Program-made: the position numbers and the translations under genes
Assembly: GCA_036897525.1 (NCBI GenBank)
Contig: JAYMTJ010000016.1
Coordinates: 62,001 to 126,000, forward strand
Length of the DNA: 64,000 bases
Direction: 5' to 3'
Origin: Pelargonium x hortorum
Lineage: Eukaryota > Streptophyta > Magnoliopsida > Geraniales > Geraniaceae
The notes under the pieces: model-generated
The model's database searches: none
Told to the model about the DNA's origin: nothing
Seen by the model: only the letters and a program-made list of their open reading frames with translations
In this document: piece by piece, positions 39,757 to 51,545 of the stretch
Layout: each line of letters opens with the position of its first letter
Position numbering within the stretch: the first letter of the stretch is position 1

Positions 39757-41245
39757 AAACTTATTCGTATTTACATTCCTAGGGAATTCTTCTATCATGA
39801 CGAATACAGGACCCTAATGAAGTGTTAATGCATACCAGAAAAATAGCTGTACAACTTTTCCCTATTTTAACTGAGATTTGTGATTGAGGAGTTTGTACTA
39901 TATTTAACCTTTTTTTGCGGCTCTCTTATTTTATTTATACTATTATTATATAGTAAGGGCAGGGATAAAGAATATATGTTGTTGCAGCAAAAAGTTTCCC
40001 AGGTAGTTTGTAACTTAACCCTATAAGGAGGATGTTAGTTCGGTTTTATGTTTGTTATACTCTAATAAAAAAGGGTATTTTGCCGAATAAGAACTAAGAA
40101 GAGTTAACTTACTTACTTTAGTAGGTGGGATTACTCCTTTTCTACGCACCCCAGGCAGCTCCAACGAGTCAAGTAACACAACTTACTGCTTAACACCGAC
40201 CACTTTTTTATATAGAGCTCTTTATTTATATTATACTATAGTAAAGGATAGTACATTTTCAAGCAAGATAGAGTAAGTCTGCAGTTTAATTATTTATGTT
40301 AAAGGGTTTCAACCTAGTCAAACAAGGAAGAGGTATTAGTGCTTACACTTGCTATTTACAGCTGCGAGCTTTTTAGACTTTAGGCCCATGATTTTCGTTT
40401 TTTTATTACCCAGCCCGTAACTCTACCCGGAAAAAAGTAATAATGAAAAAACAACATATTTCTGCCAGTATCCACCGGGAGACCCCTAAAAAACTGGGAT
40501 TAAAGAAAGGAGCGACGCAATTTAGGTAATAAAAAAGTGGGAATACTTTTTGGCAATACAATATAAGTCTAGTAATAACGGGAGCAGCTGTAGAGCAAAA
40601 CCAATTCTATTTTGCAGATAATTCTACTTTTTTGAGTCTCCTAGAATACTAACTAAAATAGAGTCCAATCCAAGGAAAGGCCCCTGCCTTTTAAACAATG
40701 TATTATTAACGGATATCTTCCTTCCGCTCTCTGGAAAGTAACCGGACTAATCCCTCCAGTGACAAAAAAAGAAGCTTGAGTTACTCTTTAGTAATCTCAG
40801 GATTATAATTATAAAACGAATAAAAAAAAACTTGACCTTATAGTAGTCTGAAACTAATGGATTTGTCTGCTTTATTCTATCTGTTGTATTCTGGAGTGGA
40901 GCTACTTTAACTTTATTACAAAAAACACAGCTCTTATTAATGGGCAAAAGTGGAGTATGATACCAAAGCAAAATAAGTAATAAGGACAACCAGAGTATAT
41001 TACCTAAGGTACCTTGTTTGTTTTACTTGTTTTAATGGTGAAAGTACTGGCAAATTCTATAGGGTTTAGCATTTATTTAGAAAAAGTATTCTCGTTGGCT
41101 TATAAGTTTAAGCTTTCTATTATTCTTTTATTATATAGTTTTAATCTTGCTACTAGACTAGCATGTATTCGAATCTTTTGTTTGTACCACTGGGACTTTT
41201 TAATTCGCAGTTGTTTCGAGCTTTCTTTTCCGACTTCTTGCTGTA
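39757..41245. other. AT-rich spacer
   Basis: Nothing recognised. Opposed open frames of about 80 codons at 40747-40989 (minus) and 41014-41253 (plus) are hydrophobic and have no match I know. Confidence 0.45.
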
Positions 41246-41318
41246 GTAGTTAAAGCTGACTTGAACCAATGACTTGAGATTCCACTTACCAATGCTCTAA
41301 CCACCTTAAAATACTCCA
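41246..41318 (-). pseudogene. tRNA relic, most like trnM-CAU, copy 2
   Basis: The minus strand reads GGTGGTTAGAGCATTG, then AAGTCATTGGTTCAAGTC. These match the D-arm and the variable loop plus T-arm of the plastid-type tRNA-Met at exactly the right 25-base spacing. The anticodon region between them is diverged: the register shows GUG, position 33 is A, and only two or three stem pairs form. The T-stem 3' strand CAGCT is mostly unpaired. The 5' end, TGGAGTAT, is closer to tRNA-Gln than to tRNA-Met, so a chimera of two relics is possible. Confidence 0.45.
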
Positions 41319-44300
41319 TAAAAGAAACTGTCATAATTTCAAGACTTACTTTTGTTTTGACTCGTGCTCGTATTATGTCTTAGAAAACCAAAGCTTCATA
41401 ATGACAGACTTGACTCGGGAATTGTTAGCTGACCTACGTGAGGTAAACACTCTTGTTTTCTAATTAACGAACCCTTTTCCTTATATATCGCAGTAAGGGT
41501 TTCCATATCTCCATATAATAATGGATTATCCTTAGATACTATTAATATTTTATGACTTTTAATTGTATGTGTATACATGCTTTTTTTATAGGGCATGCTC
41601 TTGTTGCCGCACTGAGGGTGGGGAGATAGCTCCTTATTTAACTAAACTAAAAGAGTTGCACTTTATTGGAATTAATTAATAAATTATAACACTTGGACTA
41701 ATACAAGTTATACAGCTCCCGCGTCCCTTCAATTTTAATCAATGTCTGATTTCCTTTTATGTCATATCCCATAACCAGCAATACTAAGACTTTCCAAAAA
41801 AGAAAATTCGCTAGATTCGATGACCATTCATTTAGAAACATTTCTAGAGGTTTCTTCGCCGAACAAATAATATGGAGTAAGCAGGTATCACCATAATGAA
41901 GAGGATACCATAGTCAAACTGTTCAGAGGGTTTTTTTCCGACATTAGCAATAGAGATATAACTCTTGGGCGAAAAAACTCAGTCTTGTATATCAATATGA
42001 ACATTGTCATAGTCAGTTTTCTAGAAACAAGAAGGACTTATGTTAAAAACGGATATAAGAACACTTTCAAAAGAAAGATAGAATAGGAATTATTAGGAAT
42101 CTACTCTCAAAAGAAATAGAAGGAGTCAGTTCTTAAAAATTCTTGCCAGTTCGTTCATGTACCCTGTTTGGTACTAACCCATAAAAAAAATAGCAGATTT
42201 CCCAATAGTTAATATTATGGACCCTTTAAATAGATAAAATGAAGACCTGTTACCCTTATCTACTGTAAGGAATTCCTTATACTTTGGGATCTTAAAAGCA
42301 GGACATCCAGAACTTCCCTTTAGAAAACCTTTGCTTTGATTGACTTATTCTGCAATTCTTATACCATCTACGGAATCTAATATAAGACTAGAAAAAAACC
42401 GGCTCTAAAAAAGACAAATTATCCCGAATCTAAAAAGGAAAAAACTTTCACTTTACAGGAAATTAAGGCTTTTAGAAAATATTCTTTGCCTCTAATCTAA
42501 AACCTTTCAATTCTTATCCGGAATTGCAAAACCTATCCAGAAATTACTCTCTTTCCTTAAGTATTCTTATCTCGTTAAAGGAAAACGGGCTAAATATCCG
42601 ATAACATAAATATCAACAGAGCTTTTAGAATTCCAGCACTTGTTGAGCTTAAAACCCTTCTATTTACCAAGATCGAACACACTAGAATGCTACTAATATA
42701 ATAAGTACTATTAAAAATTCTTTTTATCATTTCACTAAAAGACTTACAACAAAATAAGTTTAAGGAATATCCGAGACAACTATTACTTAGTTCTTTGCTG
42801 CTAGACCCTTTACCTTGTACCATCTACGGAATTTGTGCACCTCTTTAGGATTTGGGATAACATTGAGCCTTTCTCGTTTGTTTTGTATAATAAAATAAAT
42901 ACATTTTCTTTACTTTTTTTTAATTCCTATCTCGTTATGTTATTGTTATTAAAGTAAAGCTTGATTGAAAGAGAAATACCTGGTAACATAAAATGAAATA
43001 GAGACTTTCACTTGAATGTACAAGTTAGTAAAATTCAGTTGTATTGGTAAAGCATTAACTACAGCTGTTGGAACAACTGTTTACATTAAATCCTATGCCT
43101 GTGGAGCTCTTTGTTGTTTAAACGGTGTTGCTAAAGGAGTCACTAGAATGAATTACTTGTTCTGTAGTGCTTACTTAATTCTAGTTTCGAGAGTGTCTTG
43201 AGAAACTAGAACTCTGAAATTCTTTGTTTCAAATAGCACGGTTTACTCTCGGGGTATATATAATATAGGAAGCTCACTTTTTTGTTTGAAAGGCGCAGCT
43301 CCAAAAAGCTTCTTGAAAACCCTAAAAATTCCGATAAAGTTCAAGGGTTTTAGCTTAAATTTCCTTTCTTTTAGTTTAGTATAATATATTATAAGAGAGA
43401 AGACGACTCTCCTATTCCCGCTTAGGCAGTCTTATCTTATACAAGATTATGAGATCCCACTTACATTACACAGACAGGGCCTTTAAGTGTACTCAGAGCA
43501 CTCTCGCTACATGAGTTAGTAAAAAACTTTAAAAAGCTCCTACTTTTTTACCAAACTAATGACTGATATAAATAAAGAAGCTTAGAAAGATTGTTATCCC
43601 TTTTAATTCACCGATAAGCCTTTTTAATGAAATTTACGGGAAGTGAGATCGAAGGCTTAGTCTAGTCGGGTAGCGGATAGAAAGCAAAAGCAAAGGAGTT
43701 AAAGAAACAGATTCTCTTCTTCAACTAATGTTTTGTATGGTACAGATCCCCGTTTCCAGGTGTAAATGTTTCATAAAGGAATAGCTCTTTTTAGTTATTA
43801 TGATGCTTAGTAGTTCCCGCTCAGTAGAGGAAGTACTCTTTGCCTATCGAAACTAAAATATCCACTCCGACTACGAAGGAACATTAATAATAAATTACAT
43901 CTCATTCAATGTACTATCTTAGGAATCTAATAAATAAGTTATTACCCAAACTAAGAAGCATCTCTATCATCTCCTTAACCTAATCTCCCACTAAGCGCTC
44001 TTTACTGCAATAAACACTTCAATTCAAGAGTGAGTAGTGCTAAGATTTCGATATGGAATGACCCTTAAAACAAATTTAGGACGAGAATATCGGACACTTT
44101 ATTTTTATGCCAAATGCACTCACTACTGTGGGGTCCCTACTGGAATTTCTATGGCCGAATTAATAGTATACCTGTATTGCCTTCAATCCCATCCCGAAGA
44201 CCTAGTCGCTGGCAATCCTTAACGAATTTAGTTCGAGGCTTGGGCCGCTTACTCCAGCTAGGTACCCTATGAAATAAAAAGAAAGAGAGGGGTCTATGTT

Positions 44301-45636
44301 AAGAATTGAGGAACCCTATGATAGATATTAGTGCAAGGGCCTCTAGCTCGAGAATGTGTACTGTGAAGCTGCCGGGATTTACTATAATATCAAGCTCAAT
44401 TTTTAGTGTATTGGAGATTCCTGTATTTTATACGGTCATGTGGCCTAAGTTTTTTTGTTTAAAGTTAGACCTCATCCGGGTTTTCTCCAGTTGGTATTGT
44501 ACATTAATTAATTAAGTTTTTTAGTTGTAATGCACGGGCATACTAATTAATTACTGTTTATTTCTAACACGGTTTCCCGGAGTCTGCGATATAAGGTGCA
44601 AAAGCCGTTTGATAAGAAATAAAAAAAGGAGGTCAAGGGTAGTAAACTTCTGTTCTGAGACGTATATTTTACTACTTTATTTTATTTTATAGCTTCAAGT
44701 TTTTTATTCCGGATATTCCACTCTATATGAGATTACGTTGTAAGGAATTACAACCACATCTTTTCGAAGGAGGACCTTGACATTAATTAAGTGAATCCTA
44801 AAAAGCCCCCCACATTATATACCTTACGCTTGTAACAGACAGAAATTTATACCTTTTATTTAATGGTTAAAAGTTCTTGTGAAAATTTGATTAAAAATGA
44901 ATTTGTATCCCTTCACGTGATACCCTTCTTCAGCAGCCGCGCCCTCTTTAGACTCCTATTCTTATCTTTCTCGTAAGTAGCTTAGCTTAGAAGTTTAGGG
45001 GGATACTAGATCACATCACGCTTTATTTCCTATCGATCTTTGTTTACTGGCTTTCCAACTCTCTTATTGGTGCTGCCGATTAGGATAAATTATCTTTGCT
45101 TGTGCTTCTGTAAGCTGTCAGTGTCTTTCCTGAGCTCTCTTTCTTTTTAACCTACCAAAAAATGCGATTCACAATAGCAATAGGGACATCCTAACAAAGG
45201 TCTCAACTTTTCTCTTGAGTTAGGTTCAGCGAAGACTTCTTCCTCTTTACAGGAAAAAGTAAGTACTCTTCGTATCCCTATAAAATCAAGACAGTATCCC
45301 CAAAGGGTTCCTCCTATGCTAGGAAAGGTGCTGTTTCCTAAATAGAGTCAAACCTGTGCAGAAGAGAGATCCCTATAACAGAATTAGTTAAAGTTTCTCT
45401 AATCCACTTTGTGTTTGCAAAGAATCTTAGGGAAGTCCTTTTGTATTAGAGCATTCCTCCGGCAGTCAGTTCGGTATCAAAAAAAGGACAATAAGAATAG
45501 ACCTCAATTCTCCAGAGTCTTGAAAAAAATCTAAGTTTGTATTAGCGGGTATAAGATAAAAACCTGATCGGGTAGCCTTTAGAGCACAAAGTAAAGACTT
45601 CTAAACCAAATAATATGCCCAAATAAATCACAAGAA
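41319..45636. other. AT-rich spacer with short open frames
   Basis: The 61-codon frame at 43016-43201 (plus strand) is rich in Gly, Ala, Cys and Thr, with a vague likeness to an ATP synthase subunit c, discussed as a weak finding. The frames at 44037-44222 and 44306-44515 are unrecognised. No tRNA was found in the stretch. Confidence 0.4.
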
Positions 45637-45708
45637 AAAAGAGTAATATACAGGTAAAGCAGATTAAATGGAATGCCTGTAGGGTAGGTTCAAGTCCTGT
45701 CCAGGTTT
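45637..45708 (+). pseudogene. tRNA relic, possibly trnP-UGG
   Basis: The D-arm remnant CAGGTAAAGCA is followed after 25 bases by AGGTTCAAGTCCTGTCC, close to the T-arm of plant mitochondrial tRNA-Pro. The T-stem GTAGG/CCTGT pairs along its whole length with two G.U pairs. The anticodon register holds UGG (Pro), but position 33 is A and the anticodon stem is mostly unpaired. The 5' acceptor and D-stem are not recognisable. Confidence 0.42.
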
Positions 45709-46174
45709 TAGTATCCTGGAAAGTGTAGTTTACTTCCTATGCTATTCCTTCTGGGTTTTCCAGTCTAGTCATTTTAAAGTTTGCAGAATACAAAGAGTAA
45801 TAGGTTATTAAATAAAAGGGTAAAAAGCAGGGCAGTGGTCTATTAATAGGAGTTTTTGCAATGGTTTCCCAAAAGTCCTTACCATTCTTGTTTAAGCTAT
45901 AACCGAAGTATTAAGATTAAGATAGAGCTCTCTTTATCTGAAATGTTAAATTGTATATTAAAAATATCCGGTGGAATAATAAACCAAACCGTAAACTTGG
46001 ATTCAAGAATAATACTGAAAAGTACATGCTAATAGAGCTACCTTTTTTTTATATGAGTCATTTTCATTGAATGCAAGAAAGTAAGAGAACATAAGAAGCG
46101 CAGGCCTAGTTTATTACAAACAAAGATCTCAATCGAGAGAGGGCCGCATTTCTAGTCATCTAGTACTAAGTACT

Positions 46175-46243
46175 TCTGAATAAAAGGCTTAGAACCTTTG
46201 CATGCCCCCAAAAGCGGGTGTCTTACCACTGGGCTATACTCCA
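46175..46243 (-). pseudogene. trnQ: trnQ-UUG copy 2, near complete but with a shortened anticodon arm
   Basis: The minus strand starts TGGAGTATAGCCCAGTGGTAAG and ends GCATGCAAAGGTTCTAAG...CCTTTTATTCAG, close to plant tRNA-Gln(UUG) along its length. The acceptor keeps five clear pairs plus one wobble, and the T-stem AAAGG/CCTTT is perfect. Three bases are missing from the anticodon arm, which reads CCCGCTTTTGGGGG before CATGC, so a normal five-pair stem with a seven-base loop cannot form. The T-loop has lost its conserved G (TTCTAAG), and the D-stem has one mismatch. It is the best-kept relic in the window and is probably dead. If transcribed it would be a very unusual tRNA. It is paired with copy 1 at 13265-13336. 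Confidence 0.72.
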
Positions 46244-48168
46244 ATCCAAGGAACTATAACACCTTAGGAGACCCCTTTATTGGAAATACTCGCTTACATA
46301 TCAGTAGCATTCACTTACCCTAAAGCCCTAAAGTTTTTTCCGAGGTATTTCCTTCTGCTGGGTTTTATATATTATTACATAGGTAAGAGGGTAAGAGTTT
46401 ACGTTTAAAAGTAATTAAATTGACTAAGGTTCAACTTTATACTAGGCCCTATATCAGTATTTCAAACTTCCAGCCAGATAGTAAGTTGATTTTGAAAAGA
46501 AAGTATAACTTTAAAATATTAGGAGATCCTTTAGTGCTTCTATCTCTTTGAAATAGATTCCTATAATGGGGCATTCAAACGTATTAGTTTCTGAGATTCT
46601 CTGAGGTTGCAAATATTTCATTTCAAGAAAAGTAATAAAGTTTATCGGATGAATGCATAGGAAAGCTATTTATTAAAAAAAAAAAGTATTTCATTAAAAC
46701 AAGAAGAATCTGTAAAAGATTAACTATTCCTGAGTAACTTAGTGCAATGAGTCAGTTTTATAAAGGTATAAAGTGGGGTTGTCAGCAATTAATAATGTGT
46801 TTTGGTTAAATATCACTTGAATTTAAAGTCTTTCGTTTCATCTAGGGGCTTCCTTTTAACCCCTTTTGATAGAGGAATATCCCCCTTTTTAATAACTTTT
46901 AGTGGATAAATAAATGGCTTTCACTTTAGTTTTAGGTTGTTTCCAGGGGTCTTTCAACTCCAAGATTTTTAAGTAACAAATACTTTTGAGGGATATTTTT
47001 TTTTTATACCTTGTTCTAAAACTCCCAATAACAATAAAATAAATGGGAACACATGAATAGCCATCGGAATGTCGCGAGTTTCATACTCCTTGCAATTTTC
47101 CTATTTTATAAAGTTTATAAAGTAATAGGAAAACTTCCCGTCTGTTCTAAGAAACGAAACCCGCTTACTTATTTATTCCACAGAGCATATCACAAATAAA
47201 GTTCGAGAGACCCTAACAAACTACGTTTGTAAAAAAATTTCTATAATTATAGTTATCCAACCTAAGCCCTTATATAAATAAAAGTTTGCATGAAAGTACC
47301 CTGTTATTAAGGGAATCCTGGTTTTGGAGATTAAATCTCAGAAGAAGCTAGTTAGATAGAGCCCTTGTTTGTACTTTCCAATTCCGGAATCCAAGTACTT
47401 CTAGGGGAATTAAACTCTCTTAAAGAAAAAAAGCTTATCTACCCTATAGATTAACAAAAAAAAAAAGAAGACAAGATTTCTGCTATTGTATTTTAAGTTT
47501 TTCTTAACTCCTTTTGAGGAGAATTTGTCCTAAGTTAAAGTCTTGCTAAAGTTTTGTACAGCGCGAGAGGTTCTTACCGTATTTTTATTTTAGAAGGGGG
47601 CTGCTTTAACCTAACCATGAGTTTAGACTTTTAGGCTACTCCAGGTTAAGAGTTGTTTATATAATCTGCTCAAACAGGATTGCTTTCAGCTTATTAACGG
47701 GGTAATTCTTAAAATTTAACACGAATTTTCAGTCTCTTACCCCTGCAACTTTTTACAAGGCTTCGGACTCTACAAAGGAATCTATTTTATTAGTTACTAC
47801 GCCGCGCTGTTTTTTACCATCTTAGTTCAATAATCAATGATGTAAACTGGAATGTATTTGTTCGCGGAATCTAGTGCTTAATTAAGTCTTTAATGAGATA
47901 CTTCTGAGTAATAAAATCTCTCTGTGTCATGGGAATTTCAAAATATTGGAGATAACCGTTTCAGAAAATCCCTGCGGGTAATTTTAACCAAAGAGTTTAT
48001 TATAAAATAGAATCTCTATTAAGATTAAGGAGTGCTCCGTATATTTAAGTTCTTACCAGTGGCAAGAGAGTCTATGCTATTCAAAACTGTCATCAATTTC
48101 TTACTTAGCTGTGCCGAATCTCATTAAGAAGCTAGAAATATTTAAACACTACTTACTCCTTTATAATA
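46244..48168. other. AT-rich spacer
   Basis: Nothing recognised. Confidence 0.5.
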
Positions 48169-48219
48169 GGGCCTTCTCTGTTACTACAGAATCTGCAGGT
48201 TCAAATCCAGCAATGCCCT
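48169..48219 (+). other. 51-nt D-armless tRNA-like fold
   Basis: GGGCCTT (48169-48175) pairs with AATGCCC (48212-48218) at six of seven positions. GCAGG-TTCAAAT-CCAGC (48195-48211) is a T-arm with four of five pairs and a canonical loop directly joined to that acceptor strand. Between them TCTGT-TACT-ACAGA makes a five-pair hairpin in the anticodon-arm place. There is no D-arm. The 3' half resembles initiator or elongator Met tRNAs (CTGCAGGTTCAAATCC). It may be a tRNA relic that lost its D-arm, a processing t-element, or chance. Confidence 0.35.
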
Positions 48220-50445
48220 TAGGTTTCTATTTATTTCCGTGTAGCGCTTATAAGTTATAAGTTATCAAAACAACCCAAGGCTTTGTATTCATTCTGATTT
48301 TATATGAAGAAATCACTTGCAAGTCTTTTCTTTTGATCCCTTGTCATTTTCCTTACTAAATTGAAGTCTTGACAACTAAACAAGAAGCTCCCAAATTGCT
48401 CTTAGGCGTAAGAGGAGATCCCTACCTACGGGTGTTAATAATAGATTACCTTAGGTTTTCGATTGACAAATGAAAATTCAGCCTTGGCTTTATACGAGGA
48501 AACTGTATAGTATTGCACTCGTTTTAGATTAGTTAGGAAAGCTTTACGAGAAAAGACCTCATCGAAATACTGTACACTACAATTACTTACCTTTTTTACC
48601 TGCTAGAATTTAGGGGCTAACAAATGCCCTAGGAATAAGACCGACTATCTGACTAGATTCCAGATTAGGGAAGCAAGAAAGACTCCTATAATTAACCTAC
48701 TACCTACTAGTTAGGGTTTACCCTATTTAATAAGACTCGAATTGAAACCCATAAGAAGTCAATAAAGACTCTATAAATTATTACCCTTTAATCTGATCCA
48801 AGAATAACTTAATTAGCTAATGTCTAAAAAATCCACTGAATAGAGACTGTCAGGGAAGTGATTGCCATCCTTTCTTTCTCTGCTTCGGGAAAGATCCTAA
48901 CACTATAACCGGATATAAAACGAGTAAACCAATTTTAGGTTGATTCTATCCTGATCTTTCACAGTTACCATAAAGATAAAGTGCTAGCCAATAGATATCC
49001 ACCAAATCTTTTGAGACGAGTCTTTTCTATAAATTGAATACCATAAAAGATGTGTTAAAGAAAGAGACTGACACCAATTTACCGGTTTCGTACAAGTGAC
49101 AAGTGAGACTTAATTTGCTTGTATTCTTTAAAGGGGTTTCTGCTGAGTGTTCCCCTAGGAGAAAGATCGTCTAATTGAAATCCTGGTGGAAAGTCTTACA
49201 TTATATACATTGGAATGAAAGGTCTTAAAATCGAGATTCTTAGGCTTGCTTAGTTTTATTATATAAAATCCGAAAGCTGGAAACTTTATTCTTTTACTTT
49301 GTGTTCAAACTTAATACCTTGATTGATATTTGACAGACTAGTAACTCTGTACCACTATCTTCTTACCAGCTATACCCCACCAACAAACAACCTAGTATAA
49401 ATAGCCTTAGAATGCTTATCTAACAAACCCCGCTTACTCAGGAGTACCCTAGGCTAAGAATCCTTTACCAATCCTTCTCTTGAAAGGGATTCTGACACAG
49501 AACATGCTCCAAGAACTGACAAAGAGCAACCAACTCCTCCAACAGGTAAAGACCCACCAGACTACTAGACTCAAGGAATTCCTTAACTACGAATGAATAG
49601 GTGTAGTTGATAAGAATAACTATAACCAGAAGAAGAACTCGTATCCCCATTAGAAGAAGGCTATATTTATTTCATCATAGCTGCTAGACCAACCCTCAGA
49701 AGCTAGTACAGGAAAGACACTAACTAACCGAAATCCCTGAGAGCGCTCTCGCACTTTAAACTAACAACAAGGGCTACAAGAAGACTGCTAAGCAACAAGT
49801 AAGTCAAAAGTGTTATGGATTGCTTCTACATTCTATAAATCTTACTTATTAAAGGGAATTCTAAAGGGAATCTTTCTCTTTAGTTAGTTTCATTTGTACT
49901 ATATAGGAGTAAGTCAAGCTAAAGCTGGGTGTTTCCGTGATTGATAAAGTAAAGGTTCCCCGGTTAATTAATAAGTAGTAAAGAACTCCTTGAAAGCCCA
50001 GAACAAATACGTTAAGTACCAGATATTCTTTATTCTAATTGACCGGGCTGGGGACTTCCCTTGTAGGTAATTTCTAGTTGAAATTGAGCTTGCTTTATAG
50101 GCCTATCTCACTCAGATAGGTAGAATTCAATAGGTTGGAGAAGATAAAGAGTTTTGGAAAGAAGTTCTAAACTACAGTTGAGTCTAGAGTCTTATACTTA
50201 TAGTGCTAATATAGATATGTATTCCCCTTCTCTTGTATAGGAGAGTTCTTATAGTTTATAGTTTTCTATTTATTAGTAGAGTATAAGAGTTCTAGTTCAA
50301 TTGTATTAGATAGTAAGAAAAAAAATGTTGGTATAGTTGCTTAGTTTGTTTAAAAGGACATTCCTCTTGTTCTATGCTGTGACATCGGAGGATAGAAACT
50401 ACATAGGGTTTAGAGAGCATAAGTCTACCGGATTGATTTGACTAA
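48220..50445. other. Spacer, compositionally different from about 48600
   Basis: From about 48600 to 49760 the plus strand is rich in A and C, with few homopolymers and few GGATCC-like clusters. A short plus-strand frame near 49478-49560 reads DSDTEHAPRTDKEQPTPPTG, a hydrophilic stretch unlike its surroundings, ended by a stop on each side. No gene was recognised. Confidence 0.4.
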
Positions 50446-50522
50446 AGAATTTCTCAGGGTCATACTCTTAAAGCAGAGTACAGAAGACATTCGCCACAAG
50501 GGTTCTAATCGCATAACACTTT
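50446..50522 (+). pseudogene. tRNA-like relic, possibly trnF-GAA
   Basis: TTAAAGCA, then exactly 25 bases, then GGGTTCTAATCGCAT. The anticodon register reads GAA (Phe), and about half of the 25 bases agree with plant tRNA-Phe, including AGTACAGAA at the anticodon. Position 33 is A, the D-loop is enlarged and neither acceptor nor T-stem pairs. Identity tentative. Confidence 0.3.
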
Positions 50523-51309
50523 TAAGTAAGACTAAAAAAAAGAAGCCGCATCTGCTGTCATAGAGTATGAATGGACTGCTATAACCACTACAATACCTAA
50601 CTCTTCTTTAAGAGACTTTACTAAAGAATTCCCAGAGGCTCTTAATCAAAGACCCTTTCTAAATTAGATATTCTTAGGCTTGTCCTTTACTAAAAAAAGG
50701 AACCTTTTACTGTCTAGGAGAACTTCTTTAATACAAACCTAACTGTGAGTAAACTCTCCTCTTAATCTCAACACCTTTCTTATGCCTACTGACTAGACCT
50801 AACTCATTTTTTTTACTAAATTACTTAGACTTAAGATTATCCTTTCTAACTTGAGAACTAGTAAGAACTAAGCTGAGGCTAGCTTGTAAAACCCTGTGGA
50901 AATTCCCTGAGATTAGGGCACCTGCTGAGCTAGAAAGACCTTCCTGATTTGGAAACCTCCTTGTAAGAAAATTCTTACTCTGATTAGAGATTCCGTTAAA
51001 ACTGTCTGCCTTGGAGCTATCCCTTATAGAGTTTCAATTCCTTACGTTAAAGGCAGGCTCTGCTAGGAACAGCCTGGAACTAAAGACAACTCCTTACTTA
51101 ATAGAATGATGCTAGCCATGAAACATACGCAAGAAACTTGTTGACTTGTTCCTCTGTTCTAATTGTAATAGATAGTATAGATTAGTTTATAAGCTAAAGC
51201 TCACCTTTGTTAGTGTTAGTCACTATCCGTATAAAGAGGCTAGTTTACTTGTAATAGTCTCCTTCTACCCAGCTGAAGCGAAGGCATTCTAATTCTAATA
51301 TAGTCTAAA
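50523..51309. other. Spacer
   Basis: Nothing recognised. Confidence 0.45.
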
Positions 51310-51545
51310 AAATCTACATATGTTATACCTAGAACCACTGGCGTTAACTCGACTTCATACTCTTTCTTAACTTGTTCTCTTTCTATTCTGCATACCCACT
51401 TTCTTAAGAGCTATAATACCTCTCTAAGGAGCTATACTTAATCTTACAACCCTTGCATTTACTCTTACTATCGACACTTGCTTCTCCATCTGCTGCTTAC
51501 TCTCTTCTCTATCCTAGTAACTTCTTAATCTCGATACCTTCCCTT
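51310..51545 (-). repeat. Family A dispersed repeat, inverted copy
   Basis: On the minus strand GGTATCGAGATTAAGAAG is identical over 18 bases to 12782-12799, and the following TTACT-GGATAGAGAAGAG continues the match with small gaps. Further along, GAGAGGTATTATAGCTCTTAAGAAAG shares the GGT-TAGCTCT-AAGAAAG core with the copies at 12.65 and 53.95 kb, though in a different order relative to the first match than at 12.6 kb. Confidence 0.68.

Noticed and set aside
43046-43080. tRNA-like D-arm TTGGTAAAGCA
   Set aside because: No T-arm core at the required distance and no pairing stems.
44037-44222. 61-codon frame with CTHYCGVPTGISMAEL
   Set aside because: It looked protein-like, but I could not match it to any mitochondrial gene, and upstream and downstream codons in frame give no extension.
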